NCBI GenBank assembly: GCA_913052655.1
Contig: CAJXFN010000022.1
Coordinates: 1-14,247 of the forward strand
Reading direction: 5' to 3'
Source of the DNA: an uncultured Flavobacteriales bacterium
GTDB lineage: Bacteria > Bacteroidota > Bacteroidia > Flavobacteriales > BACL11
Length of the DNA stretch: 14,247 nucleotides
The notes beneath the pieces are model-generated. The model worked only from the letters and a program-made list of their open reading frames with translations. It made no database searches and was not told the DNA's origin. Numbering within the stretch: position 1 is the stretch's first letter; the number at the start of each line of letters is the position of its first letter. Both the position numbers and the translations under genes were made by a program. Shown in pieces: positions 1-5,714 of this stretch.

Positions 1-1
1 T

Positions 2-616
2 GATGATTTCCACGAGCGTACCGAGATCATGGCCATTGCACAGTGGATCGGACAGTGGGCGTGGGTGATCGCTCCCTGGTTTTGGGTAATTATGTACGAT
101 CCGGAATGGTTCCCGTCAGCCGAAGAAGCAACGAGAACTCTGGCTGTATACGTCGGGTTCTTATTTATGGTCTGTGCTATGGTTCCGGCTATTTTTATCA
201 AAGGAGAATCCACGGTTGATAAAGATTATACTCCGCTCACTGTAAAAAATATCGGAAGGGGATTCAAAGAGATCATTTCCGGCTTTAAAGAAGCTTTTCA
301 ATCCGTGCCATTCAGGAAATTGTGTGTTGCAACTTTCTTTATCTATAATGCTTTTAATACCGTTGCGGCTTTTACTTTTTTCATCATCGTATATCATTTG
401 TTTGGTGGTGATTCGGCTGCTGCAGGTGTCTGGCCAACGTTATTTGGTAGTCTCGGCGCCGTGGTCACTACGTTTGTGGTCATCCCGATCGTAGCCCGGA
501 TGTCTAAATTGATGGGTAAGCGAAGAGCATTCATGTGGTCGCAGTCTATCTCCATTCTTGGGTACATCTTGTTCTGGTTCCTGATGATGATCAATCATCA
601 ATTTAAACGCATCTGA
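2..616 (+). CDS. Sugar:cation symporter fragment (GPH family, MFS), broken at both ends
   Basis: This frame is open from the left edge, so the real start lies outside the window. The first codons read DDFHERTEIM, matching the D..ERT motif of glycoside-pentoside-hexuronide:cation symporters, which carry sugars across the inner membrane with Na+ or H+. Several hydrophobic segments follow, including ones near bases 50-115, 140-200, 340-400, 440-510 and 545-590, with a basic cytoplasmic loop (SKLMGKRR, about 505-530). The family is usually about 450-500 residues, so this is a middle piece. Homology should stop near base 589; the last few codons up to the stop at 614-616 come from the neighbouring nrnA-like DNA read in antisense. 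GC content and codon choice (CGT, CCG, GCC, ATC) differ sharply from the rest of the window. Family assignment is fairly safe; the sugar is unknown. Confidence 0.72.
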   Translation, partial: DDFHERTEIMAIAQWIGQWAWVIAPWFWVIMYDPEWFPSAEEATRTLAVYVGFLFMVCAMVPAIFIKGESTVDKDYTPLTVKNIGRGFKEIISGFKEAFQSVPFRKLCVATFFIYNAFNTVAAFTFFIIVYHLFGGDSAAAGVWPTLFGSLGAVVTTFVVIPIVARMSKLMGKRRAFMWSQSISILGYILFWFLMMINHQFKRI

Positions 617-943
617 ACCTCTAACAACATTAGAATAATCGCCTATTCTGCTTAAATGATTATAATCTAACATAAAAATAATATCTGCATTTTGAGTAAC
701 TTTTGTCGCCTCTTCTATATTTTCTGAGTAAATTAAAATATCCTCATTTCCCTTCATCCAATATAAAAAGGGAGCATAAGAATTCGGAGAAACGACTGTA
801 ACTTTATGATCTAATTTAGATAACACTCCAGATAAAGCTAAAGCAGAACCTAAAGCGTCTCCATCAGGACTTTTATGGACTGTTATTACAATATTTGTAG
901 AATTTTGCAGAACAGATTTAATGTTTATAATTTTTTCTTGCAT
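440..943 (-). pseudogene. nrnA: NrnA-like DHH-family phosphoesterase, N-terminal part only
   Basis: Only bases 572-943 (about 124 codons) are genuine; the open frame continues to a stop at 440 but is then just antisense of the foreign segment. The N-terminus carries the DHH-family metal motifs: H23 and D27-G-D29 in HKSPDGDALGS, D93 in the MLDYNHLSRIG segment, and the name-giving D118-H-H. This fits the oligoribonuclease/3'-phosphoadenosine phosphatase (NrnA) group, which degrades short RNA and pAp in the cytoplasm and is normally over 300 residues with a C-terminal DHHA1 domain, here missing. I chose ATG at 943 (MQEKIINIK) over an upstream ATG at 982 because the extra residues look like translated promoter DNA. 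It diverges from ndk. Whether the organism's real copy is intact cannot be seen. Confidence 0.7.
572..592. other. Junction between two unlike DNA segments
   Basis: GC-richer DNA on the left changes to AT-rich DNA on the right here. Read rightwards, these bases fit the end of the symporter piece (..FWFLMM). Read leftwards, they fit the DHH motif of the nrnA-like protein (..IDHHQEPE). About 18 bases (roughly 573-590) are therefore compatible with both parents. Both genes are cut at this point and lie tail-to-tail. Short shared sequence at the join of two truncated genes is typical of an assembly or amplification chimera; microhomology-mediated rearrangement is the alternative. Confidence 0.65.
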
Positions 944-949
944 GGGTCG

Positions 950-957
950 CAAAAATA
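950..957 (-). promoter_or_regulatory. Candidate -7 box of the nrnA-like gene
   Basis: On the minus strand this reads TATTTTTG, matching the Bacteroidota -7 consensus TAnnTTTG. Only 6 bases separate it from the ATG at 943, so a transcript would have almost no leader. No TTG-type -33 box was found at usual spacing. Confidence 0.4.
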
Positions 958-992
958 AGAATAAATAAACTATCTGAAACATACATTTTATT

Positions 993-1000
993 TACTTTTG
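993..1000 (+). promoter_or_regulatory. Candidate -7 box of ndk
   Basis: TACTTTTG matches TAnnTTTG and sits 26 bases before the ndk ATG, a normal distance for a short leader. A -33 TTG is not evident at the expected spacing. The same TTTACTTTTG string precedes the lipoprotein gene at 5715. Confidence 0.45.
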
Positions 1001-1026
1001 TAAATTAAAAATAAAAAGCAAACAAA

Positions 1027-1443
1027 ATGGGAAATATTACATTTACAATGATTAAACCAGAAGCTGTTGAAGCAGGAAACACTGGAGCAATTTTAAAGAG
1101 AATTGAAGAATCAGGATTTAGGATTGTTGCTATGAAAAAAGTTCATTTATCTGAAGAAAAAGCTGGAAAATTTTATGAAGTTCATAAAGAAAGGCCCTTT
1201 TATTCAGAGCTAATAGAATATATGAGTGGTGGACCAATAATAGTAGCAATACTTGAAAAAGAAAATGCCGTTTCTGATTTTAGAACTCTAATTGGAGCAA
1301 CAAATCCAGAAGATGCAGCAAATGGCACAATAAGAAAGGAATTCGCAACTAGCTTAGCAATGAATGCTATTCATGGATCTGATTCTGATGAAAACGCTAA
1401 AATTGAAGCCGATTTTCATTTCTCAAATCAAGAAAGGTTCTAA
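1027..1443 (+). CDS. ndk: Nucleoside-diphosphate kinase
   Basis: This cytoplasmic enzyme moves the gamma-phosphate from ATP to other (d)NDPs through a phosphohistidine and so balances NTP and dNTP pools. The 138 residues are the usual full length. The active-site set is visible: K10 in the TMIKPEAVE segment, Y50, F58, R86 and T92 in FRTLIGATNP, R103 in GTIRKEF, N113 and the phosphorylated H116 in MNAIHGSDS. The ATG at 1027 lies 26 bases after a TACTTTTG box and gives the standard N-terminus. It diverges from the nrnA-like gene and converges on the dciA-like gene, an arrangement I recall from other flavobacteria. Nothing looks damaged. Confidence 0.97.
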   Translation: MGNITFTMIKPEAVEAGNTGAILKRIEESGFRIVAMKKVHLSEEKAGKFYEVHKERPFYSELIEYMSGGPIIVAILEKENAVSDFRTLIGATNPEDAANGTIRKEFATSLAMNAIHGSDSDENAKIEADFHFSNQERF

Positions 1444-1456
1444 AAAAATGTAATTA

Positions 1457-1484
1457 AAATAACTACTATTTTAAGAAGTTATTT
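1457..1484. terminator. Weak hairpin between convergent ndk and dciA-like gene
   Basis: AAATAACT (1457-1464) and AGTTATTT (1477-1484) form an 8-bp AT-rich stem with a 12-base loop, overlapping the stop codon of the minus-strand gene. There is no clear U-run on either side, so function as a two-way terminator is only a guess from its position. Confidence 0.25.
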
Positions 1485-1775
1485 AAATAAAATATCTTTT
1501 ACAATTTTCTTACCTATATTCTTATTTATACTATCAATGATACCCTCTTTTTGATATGCTAATTCATTTCTTAATACAGAAGAAGATACTTGAATATACA
1601 AAATTCCACTTTTAATGTATTTTTTGGAAATATAACTTTTTAGATTGTCTCCTAATATTTCTTCAATTTGATTTAAAACCTCTGTTTCCTCTAATTTCTT
1701 TTTAAGTTTGGGTTTGTTTAATATTTTTTTTAAAATACTTTCTAAACTGTTTACACCATTTCTTCTCATAATCAT
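1479..1775 (-). CDS. DUF721 / DciA-like protein
   Basis: This 98-residue protein resembles the DUF721 family: a basic helical N-terminal part (residues 9-35, rich in Lys), then a beta-containing core with the typical pattern GILYIQVSSSVLRNELAYQ (about 57-75) and a final segment INKNIGKKIVKDILF. DUF721 includes DciA, the replicative-helicase loader or operator of many bacteria, which acts at DnaB; flavobacterial members are short like this one. Its ATG overlaps the recF stop by 4 bases (ATGA), so the two are probably co-transcribed and translationally coupled; a second ATG at 1769 is equally possible as start. The link to recF supports a role in DNA replication or repair. Calling it true DciA is inference from family and context. 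Confidence 0.75.
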   Translation of the reverse strand: MIMRRNGVNSLESILKKILNKPKLKKKLEETEVLNQIEEILGDNLKSYISKKYIKSGILYIQVSSSVLRNELAYQKEGIIDSINKNIGKKIVKDILFK

Positions 1776-2857
1776 CTCTTAATATTAAAAATAGTATAAT
1801 CAGATTCTGTTTTCTTTAATATACCCTCAGATCTTTCTTGATTTGTATCGGTGATAAACACCTGATTAAATTTTCCTTTTTTGACAAAAGAAATTAAACA
1901 TTCTACTCTTTTATCATCTAACTTATCAAAAATATCATCTAATAATAAGATTGGGTCTAATTCTAATTTCATCTTCATAAATTCAAATTGAGCTAGTTTC
2001 AAAGAAATAAGAAAAGATTTCTGCTGGCCTTGAGACCCATGTTTTTTTATTGGATAATTATTTAAAGTGAATACAAGATCATCTTTATGGATACCCACAG
2101 TTGTTCTAGAAAGTAACCTATCAATATCTAAGGATTTTTTTAATAATTCTGATAAAACATTCTCATTTAGCTGGCTTTTATACTCAATTCCTACCTCTTC
2201 ATTTCCTCCACTTATATCTGAATAATATTGCTGAAATACTGGAGTCAATTTTTTTAAATATTTTTCCCTTTCACAAAAAATAATCTCTCCATACTTTATG
2301 AGTAATTCATCATAAGTTTCTAAAGTAAAAGGATCAAAAGTATTTGTTGTTGTAAATTGCTTTAACAGTTTATTTCTTTGTTTTAAAGTTTTGTTGTAAG
2401 AAATCAAATTCTGTAAATACACACTATCAAACTGAGAAATTCCACTATCGACATACTTTCTCCTGGTATCACTATTATCATAAATTAGATTAGTGTCAGT
2501 AGGCGAAATAAAAACAACTGGGTAGTTTCCTATATGATCAGAGAATCTTTTATATTTCTTCTCATTATTTTTTAGTGATTTATTACTACCAACCTTTACA
2601 TTACAAACTATATTTGAAAAATTATTTTTCTTCTCAAAAGATCCCTTAATTGTAAAAAACTCTGAATCAAAATTTACACTTAATGAATCATTTGAATTAA
2701 AATAACTTTTTGTTAATGAAAGGTAATGTATCGCGTCTAAAATGTTAGTTTTTCCTGAACCATTGTCACCAACAAAACAATTAATTCTATTGTTAAATTC
2801 CCAATGAGAATCTAAATGGTTTTTAAAGTTGAGTAATCTTAAGTTTTTTAATTTCAA
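1772..2857 (-). CDS. recF: DNA replication and repair protein RecF
   Basis: RecF is an SMC-like ATPase that binds DNA at gaps and helps RecO and RecR load RecA. The protein shows the family order: N-terminal LKNLRLLNFKNH, Walker A GDNGSGKTN (about residues 29-37), a central helical region, the ABC-type signature as HGSQGQQKS, and Walker B LDPILLLDDIFDKLD near the C-terminus. An ATG at 2935 would add 26 residues (MLIVPLFYLFF..) unlike RecF and would reach into the divergent TPR gene. A TTG at 2857 instead gives MKLKNLRLLNF and 361 residues, the usual length, so I take TTG as start. A TATTTTTG box at 2887-2880 lies 22 bases upstream of it. The dciA-like gene follows with a 4-base overlap. Confidence 0.93.
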   Translation of the reverse strand: MKLKNLRLLNFKNHLDSHWEFNNRINCFVGDNGSGKTNILDAIHYLSLTKSYFNSNDSLSVNFDSEFFTIKGSFEKKNNFSNIVCNVKVGSNKSLKNNEKKYKRFSDHIGNYPVVFISPTDTNLIYDNSDTRRKYVDSGISQFDSVYLQNLISYNKTLKQRNKLLKQFTTTNTFDPFTLETYDELLIKYGEIIFCEREKYLKKLTPVFQQYYSDISGGNEEVGIEYKSQLNENVLSELLKKSLDIDRLLSRTTVGIHKDDLVFTLNNYPIKKHGSQGQQKSFLISLKLAQFEFMKMKLELDPILLLDDIFDKLDDKRVECLISFVKKGKFNQVFITDTNQERSEGILKKTESDYTIFNIKR

Positions 2858-2865
2858 TTTTGTTG

Positions 2866-2873
2866 TATATTTG
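2866..2873 (+). promoter_or_regulatory. Candidate -7 box of the TPR membrane protein gene
   Basis: TATATTTG (followed by C) is a very typical Bacteroidota -7 element and lies 22 bases before the ATG at 2896. It sits between the proposed TTG start of recF and the opposing recF box. No -33 TTG at usual spacing. Confidence 0.55.
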
Positions 2874-2879
2874 CGAGTC

Positions 2880-2887
2880 CAAAAATA
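2880..2887 (-). promoter_or_regulatory. Candidate -7 box of recF
   Basis: The minus strand reads TATTTTTG here, 22 bases before the proposed TTG start at 2857. It is only 6 bases from the divergent TATATTTG box, so the two polymerase sites must overlap. Confidence 0.45.
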
Positions 2888-2895
2888 AAAATTAA

Positions 2896-3594
2896 ATGGC
2901 GAAAAAAATAAATAAAACAGAGGAACAATTAGCAAATGTTGAAGAAAATCTTTCTAAAGCAGGTCTATTTGTAGTTGATAACCAAGAAAAAATTATAAAA
3001 ATAATTGGTTCAATAGTAGTTATTATAGCTGTTTTCGCTCTATATACTAAGTTTATTGTAGAACCAAATGAAGAAGAAGCTTCTAAGGAAATGTATATTG
3101 CTGAATTCTATTTTCAAAATAATGATTATAATAAAGCTTTAAATGGAGATGGACAATACTCTGGATTTTTAAAAGTTGCGGATAATTATTCCTCTACTAA
3201 ATCTGGAAATTTAGCTAATTATTATGCAGCTATTTGTCAAATGAATTTAGCTCCTAATGACAGTATTAATTATTATGAAGACGCCTTAAACTCATTGAAT
3301 AATTTTGATACTAATGATGAAATTTTATATTCGTTAGCTACAGGATTGAAAGGGGATGCTAACTTAGAACTAGGAAACACTACTGAAGCATTAAATTATT
3401 ATGAATTAGCATCTACTGATTATACAAATGATTTTACAACTCCTTATTTTATGATGAAACAAGCTTTCGTTCATGAGTTAAATGAAAACTATAATTCAGC
3501 ATTAAACATCTATGAATCAATAAAGGAAAACTATCCTCAATCAAAAGAAGGATTGTCTATTGATAAATATATATCTTCCGCATCTAACAGATAA
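2896..3594 (+). CDS. TPR-containing inner-membrane protein (YfgM-like layout)
   Basis: The 232-residue protein has a short charged N-terminus, one membrane segment at about 33-51 (KIIGSIVVIIAVFALYTKF), then a soluble region with helix pairs typical of tetratricopeptide repeats, for example NLANYYAAICQMNL (about 108-121), ANLELGNTTEALNYYELA and LNENYNSALNIYESIKENYPQ. This single-anchor-plus-TPR layout is that of YfgM-type proteins, which work at the periplasmic face with the Sec translocon and folding factors, but the similarity is architectural and the function here is unproven. The ATG follows a TATATTTG box by 22 bases. ribH begins 11 bases downstream, so both likely share a transcript, an arrangement that recurs in flavobacteria as far as I recall. 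Confidence 0.85.
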   Translation: MAKKINKTEEQLANVEENLSKAGLFVVDNQEKIIKIIGSIVVIIAVFALYTKFIVEPNEEEASKEMYIAEFYFQNNDYNKALNGDGQYSGFLKVADNYSSTKSGNLANYYAAICQMNLAPNDSINYYEDALNSLNNFDTNDEILYSLATGLKGDANLELGNTTEALNYYELASTDYTNDFTTPYFMMKQAFVHELNENYNSALNIYESIKENYPQSKEGLSIDKYISSASNR

Positions 3595-3605
3595 ACCATC
3601 AAAAG

Positions 3606-4085
3606 ATGGCAACGAAAAATAATAATCTTTCAGACTACAATTTAGAATCTGTTCCAAATTCTAAAGGAATGAGATTTGCAGTTATTGTATCTGAATGGAA
3701 TAATCATATTACAGATAATTTATTTGAAGGAGTAGAAAAAACACTTTTAAATTGTGGAGTAAAAGAAAATGATATTGTAAGGATTGATGTGCCTGGAAGT
3801 TTTGAACTAGTTTACGGAGCTAAAATAGCTTCAAATTATAATTATGATGCAATCATTTGTTTAGGATCAGTAATTAAAGGAGAGACAGATCATTTTCATT
3901 ATGTATGTAACGCTGTCTCCTCTGGAATAAAAGATTTAAATATCACTCTAGACACACCTGTAATTTTTGGAGTTTTAACAGACAATACTGAAGAACAAGC
4001 AATTAATCGTTCAGGAGGTAAACACGGAAACAAAGGTGTTGAGGCTGCAATAACAGCTATAAAAATGGCACATCTTAATAATTAA
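3606..4085 (+). CDS. ribH: 6,7-dimethyl-8-ribityllumazine synthase
   Basis: RibH condenses 5-amino-6-ribitylamino-uracil with 3,4-dihydroxy-2-butanone 4-phosphate, the next-to-last step of riboflavin synthesis, in the cytoplasm as a multimeric shell. The 159 residues are full length. Visible motifs are SEWN (29-32, substrate-stacking Trp), PGSFEL (63-68), GSVIKGETDHFHYV (87-100) with the proton-transfer His at 96, GVLT near 122-125, and the C-terminal GNKGVEAA helix. It follows the TPR gene by 11 bases and shares its promoter as far as I can see. No riboflavin riboswitch is present upstream. The other rib genes are not in the window. Confidence 0.96.
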   Translation: MATKNNNLSDYNLESVPNSKGMRFAVIVSEWNNHITDNLFEGVEKTLLNCGVKENDIVRIDVPGSFELVYGAKIASNYNYDAIICLGSVIKGETDHFHYVCNAVSSGIKDLNITLDTPVIFGVLTDNTEEQAINRSGGKHGNKGVEAAITAIKMAHLNN

Positions 4086-4125
4086 AAAAATATCAGATAA
4101 TATTTTTCTCTATTATAAATATGTT

Positions 4126-4133
4126 TAGATTTG
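4126..4133 (+). promoter_or_regulatory. Candidate -7 box of tRNA-Arg
   Basis: TAGATTTG followed by C matches TAnnTTTG and ends 16 bases before the first base of the tRNA, as expected for a tRNA gene with its own promoter. Confidence 0.5.
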
Positions 4134-4149
4134 CAAACTCGAAAATATT

Positions 4150-4223
4150 GGTCGCGTAGCTCAGCTGGATAGAGCATCTGCCTTCTAAGCAGACGGTCAA
4201 AGGTTCGAATCCTTTCGCGATCA
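4150..4223 (+). tRNA. tRNA-Arg, anticodon TCT
   Basis: A 74-base cloverleaf: acceptor stem GGTCGCG/CGCGATC (7 pairs, one G-U), D arm GCTC/GAGC, anticodon arm TCTGC-CTTCTAA-GCAGA with anticodon TCT at 4184-4186, and T arm AAAGG-TTCGAAT-CCTTT. It reads AGA (and AGG by wobble), the Arg codon expected to dominate in AT-rich DNA. CCA is not encoded. A terminator follows at once. Confidence 0.96.
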
Positions 4224-4227
4224 CATA

Positions 4228-4252
4228 AACCCGCCTTCATGGTGGGTTTTTT
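4228..4252 (+). terminator. Rho-independent terminator of tRNA-Arg
   Basis: AACCCGCC and GGTGGGTT form an 8-bp stem (one G-U) around the loop TTCAT, followed by a T run to 4252. It starts 4 bases after the tRNA. Confidence 0.85.
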
Positions 4253-4469
4253 GTTAATTACCTTAAAATTAACTTTTTAGACATTGAACCAAAATCAGTA
4301 ATAATTTCTAATATATAAAATCCCTTAAGATGTTTATGTAGGTAAATTTGATAATATGATTTATTATTATTTTGAAACACCTAATAATTAAATTAATACT
4401 CCTATATTATTAAATATTTTCAGGTGGTATAAACTATTAATTTTAGAATATTTAAGAAAAAAAAAGATT

Positions 4470-5372
4470 TTAAAAAAATATTTCTTGTACTAGTCTAAAA
4501 GTGTTAGCGTGTGCATCTACAATAGTATTTATATCTGGTGAATATCCACCTCCCATACTAATTTGTATTGGTATTTTATTACTCTTACAATAATTTAATA
4601 TAAATTTATCTCTCTCTCTACACCCATCTATTGATACAGACAACTTTCCTAGTTTATCACTTTCTAAAATATCAACACCTGATAAATAAAAAATAAAATC
4701 TGGTTCAAATGTTTCTATTAATCTAGGAACTTCACATTTGATTACTTTTAAATATTCATTATCATTAACTCCATCAGAGAAACCATAATCAAAATCACTT
4801 GTTTCTTTTCTAAATGGATAATTGTTTTTTCCATGGAATGAAACTGTAAAAACATTTTTATTTTTCTGAAAAATTTCAGCAGTTCCATTTCCCTGATGAA
4901 CATCTAAATCTAGAATTAAAATTTTTTTACAAATATTTTTTTTAATCAGAAAGTTAGCGGCTATAGATTGATCATTTAATATACAGAAAGCTTCAGCTCG
5001 ATTTGAAAAAGCATGATGAGTTCCTCCAGCAATATTCATTGAAACCATATATTTTATGGAGTTTAAAGAGCTCTCTATTGTTCCTTGTACTATCTTTTTT
5101 TCTCTGTCAATTAACTTTTGAGACATTGGAAAACCGATTGCCCTCTGTTCTTTCTTATCTAATTTAAAATTTATTAATTTGTGGTAGTAATTATTGTCAT
5201 GAGTTAATAGGATATAATTTTCATTAATACTTTTAGGAATAAAAAAATTAGAATCAATACATGTCCCCTCATTTATTAAAATTTCAGGCAGCAGCTTATA
5301 TTTTATCATTGGAAATCTATGTTCCCCCCCTAATTCATGATAATAATTAAAATCATTAGCAATTTTTAGCAT
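4470..5372 (-). CDS. Histone-deacetylase-family Zn-dependent deacetylase
   Basis: The 300-residue protein is a complete, compact member of the arginase/deacetylase superfamily (HDAC, AcuC, acetylpolyamine hydrolase). The catalytic parts are all present: tandem His H119-H120 in AGGTHHAF, LND at 132-134, zinc ligands D157 and H159 in LDLDVHQGNGT, SFHGKNNYPF at 178-187, zinc ligand D234 in SGVD, and the transition-state Tyr Y277 in GGGYS. Bacterial members remove acyl groups from small molecules or protein lysines; the substrate here cannot be told. There is no signal peptide, so it is cytoplasmic. It stands alone, pointing towards the tRNA-Arg, with no acs, acuA or polyamine gene nearby. Start at ATG 5372 gives the usual N-terminus. 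Confidence 0.9.
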   Translation of the reverse strand: MLKIANDFNYYHELGGEHRFPMIKYKLLPEILINEGTCIDSNFFIPKSINENYILLTHDNNYYHKLINFKLDKKEQRAIGFPMSQKLIDREKKIVQGTIESSLNSIKYMVSMNIAGGTHHAFSNRAEAFCILNDQSIAANFLIKKNICKKILILDLDVHQGNGTAEIFQKNKNVFTVSFHGKNNYPFRKETSDFDYGFSDGVNDNEYLKVIKCEVPRLIETFEPDFIFYLSGVDILESDKLGKLSVSIDGCRERDKFILNYCKSNKIPIQISMGGGYSPDINTIVDAHANTFRLVQEIFF

Positions 5373-5448
5373 AATTTTTATTTCTTAAACATATTTGATT
5401 TAAATGATTTATTTAATCTACATTTTTACTATAGTACTTAACATATTA

Positions 5449-5456
5449 CAAAAATA
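5449..5456 (-). promoter_or_regulatory. Possible -7 box of the deacetylase gene
   Basis: The minus strand reads TATTTTTG, a match to TAnnTTTG, but it lies 76 bases from the ATG at 5372, further than for other genes here. In such AT-rich DNA a chance match is likely enough to keep this low. Confidence 0.25.
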
Positions 5457-5686
5457 AACATCATTTAATAATTTTTTTATCTGACGTGAATCAAATATTT
5501 GACTTTTTAAAAAGTATTTTTATTATAAAATCATTAATTAAAACACATCAAAAATTCTAAAGAAATAAATTTAAGACTAAATTATAATTTTCAAAAATTT
5601 ATTCTATATATCTCAAAAATTAATGTGAAATATTTTATAAAAAAATTATATGGTGTAAAAAATGTTAAATAATTAAAGAAATTATT

Positions 5687-5694
5687 TACTTTTG
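5687..5694 (+). promoter_or_regulatory. Candidate -7 box of the SPOR-like lipoprotein gene
   Basis: TACTTTTG matches TAnnTTTG, 20 bases before the ATG at 5715. The inverted repeat at 5666-5688 abuts it, which would suit a repressor site. No -33 TTG seen. Confidence 0.45.
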
Positions 5695-5714
5695 ATAAAC
5701 TTAAATAAGCAATC

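Larger units (their letters stand above)
5373..5714. other. 342-base divergent intergenic region, palindrome-rich
   Basis: No gene is visible in this very AT-rich stretch between the deacetylase and the lipoprotein gene. It holds a perfect 12-base palindrome TCAAATATTTGA (5491-5502) next to a perfect 14-base palindrome ACTTTTTAAAAAGT (5502-5515). It also holds an inverted repeat with 9-base arms, TAAATAATT (5666-5674) and AATTATTTA (5680-5688), that touches the -7 box of the lipoprotein gene. At this base composition some palindromes will arise by chance, so regulator binding is only a suggestion. Confidence 0.4.

Noticed and set aside
161..594. Two minus-strand frames within the symporter piece
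   Set aside because: They are antisense shadows of a recognisable membrane transporter frame.
572..982. Fusion protein made of the DHH domain plus the tail encoded down to 440, and the long start at 982
   Set aside because: The tail is antisense of the symporter piece and has low-complexity His, Arg and Asp content unlike any DHHA1 domain; the extra N-terminal residues from 982 are translated promoter DNA.
2858..2935. ATG at 2935 as recF start
   Set aside because: It adds 26 hydrophobic residues not found in RecF, overlaps the divergent TPR gene and would place both promoter boxes inside the coding region.
3595..3605. FMN riboswitch controlling ribH
   Set aside because: Only 11 bases separate the TPR gene from ribH, and no RFN-type conserved structure is seen upstream of the TPR gene either.
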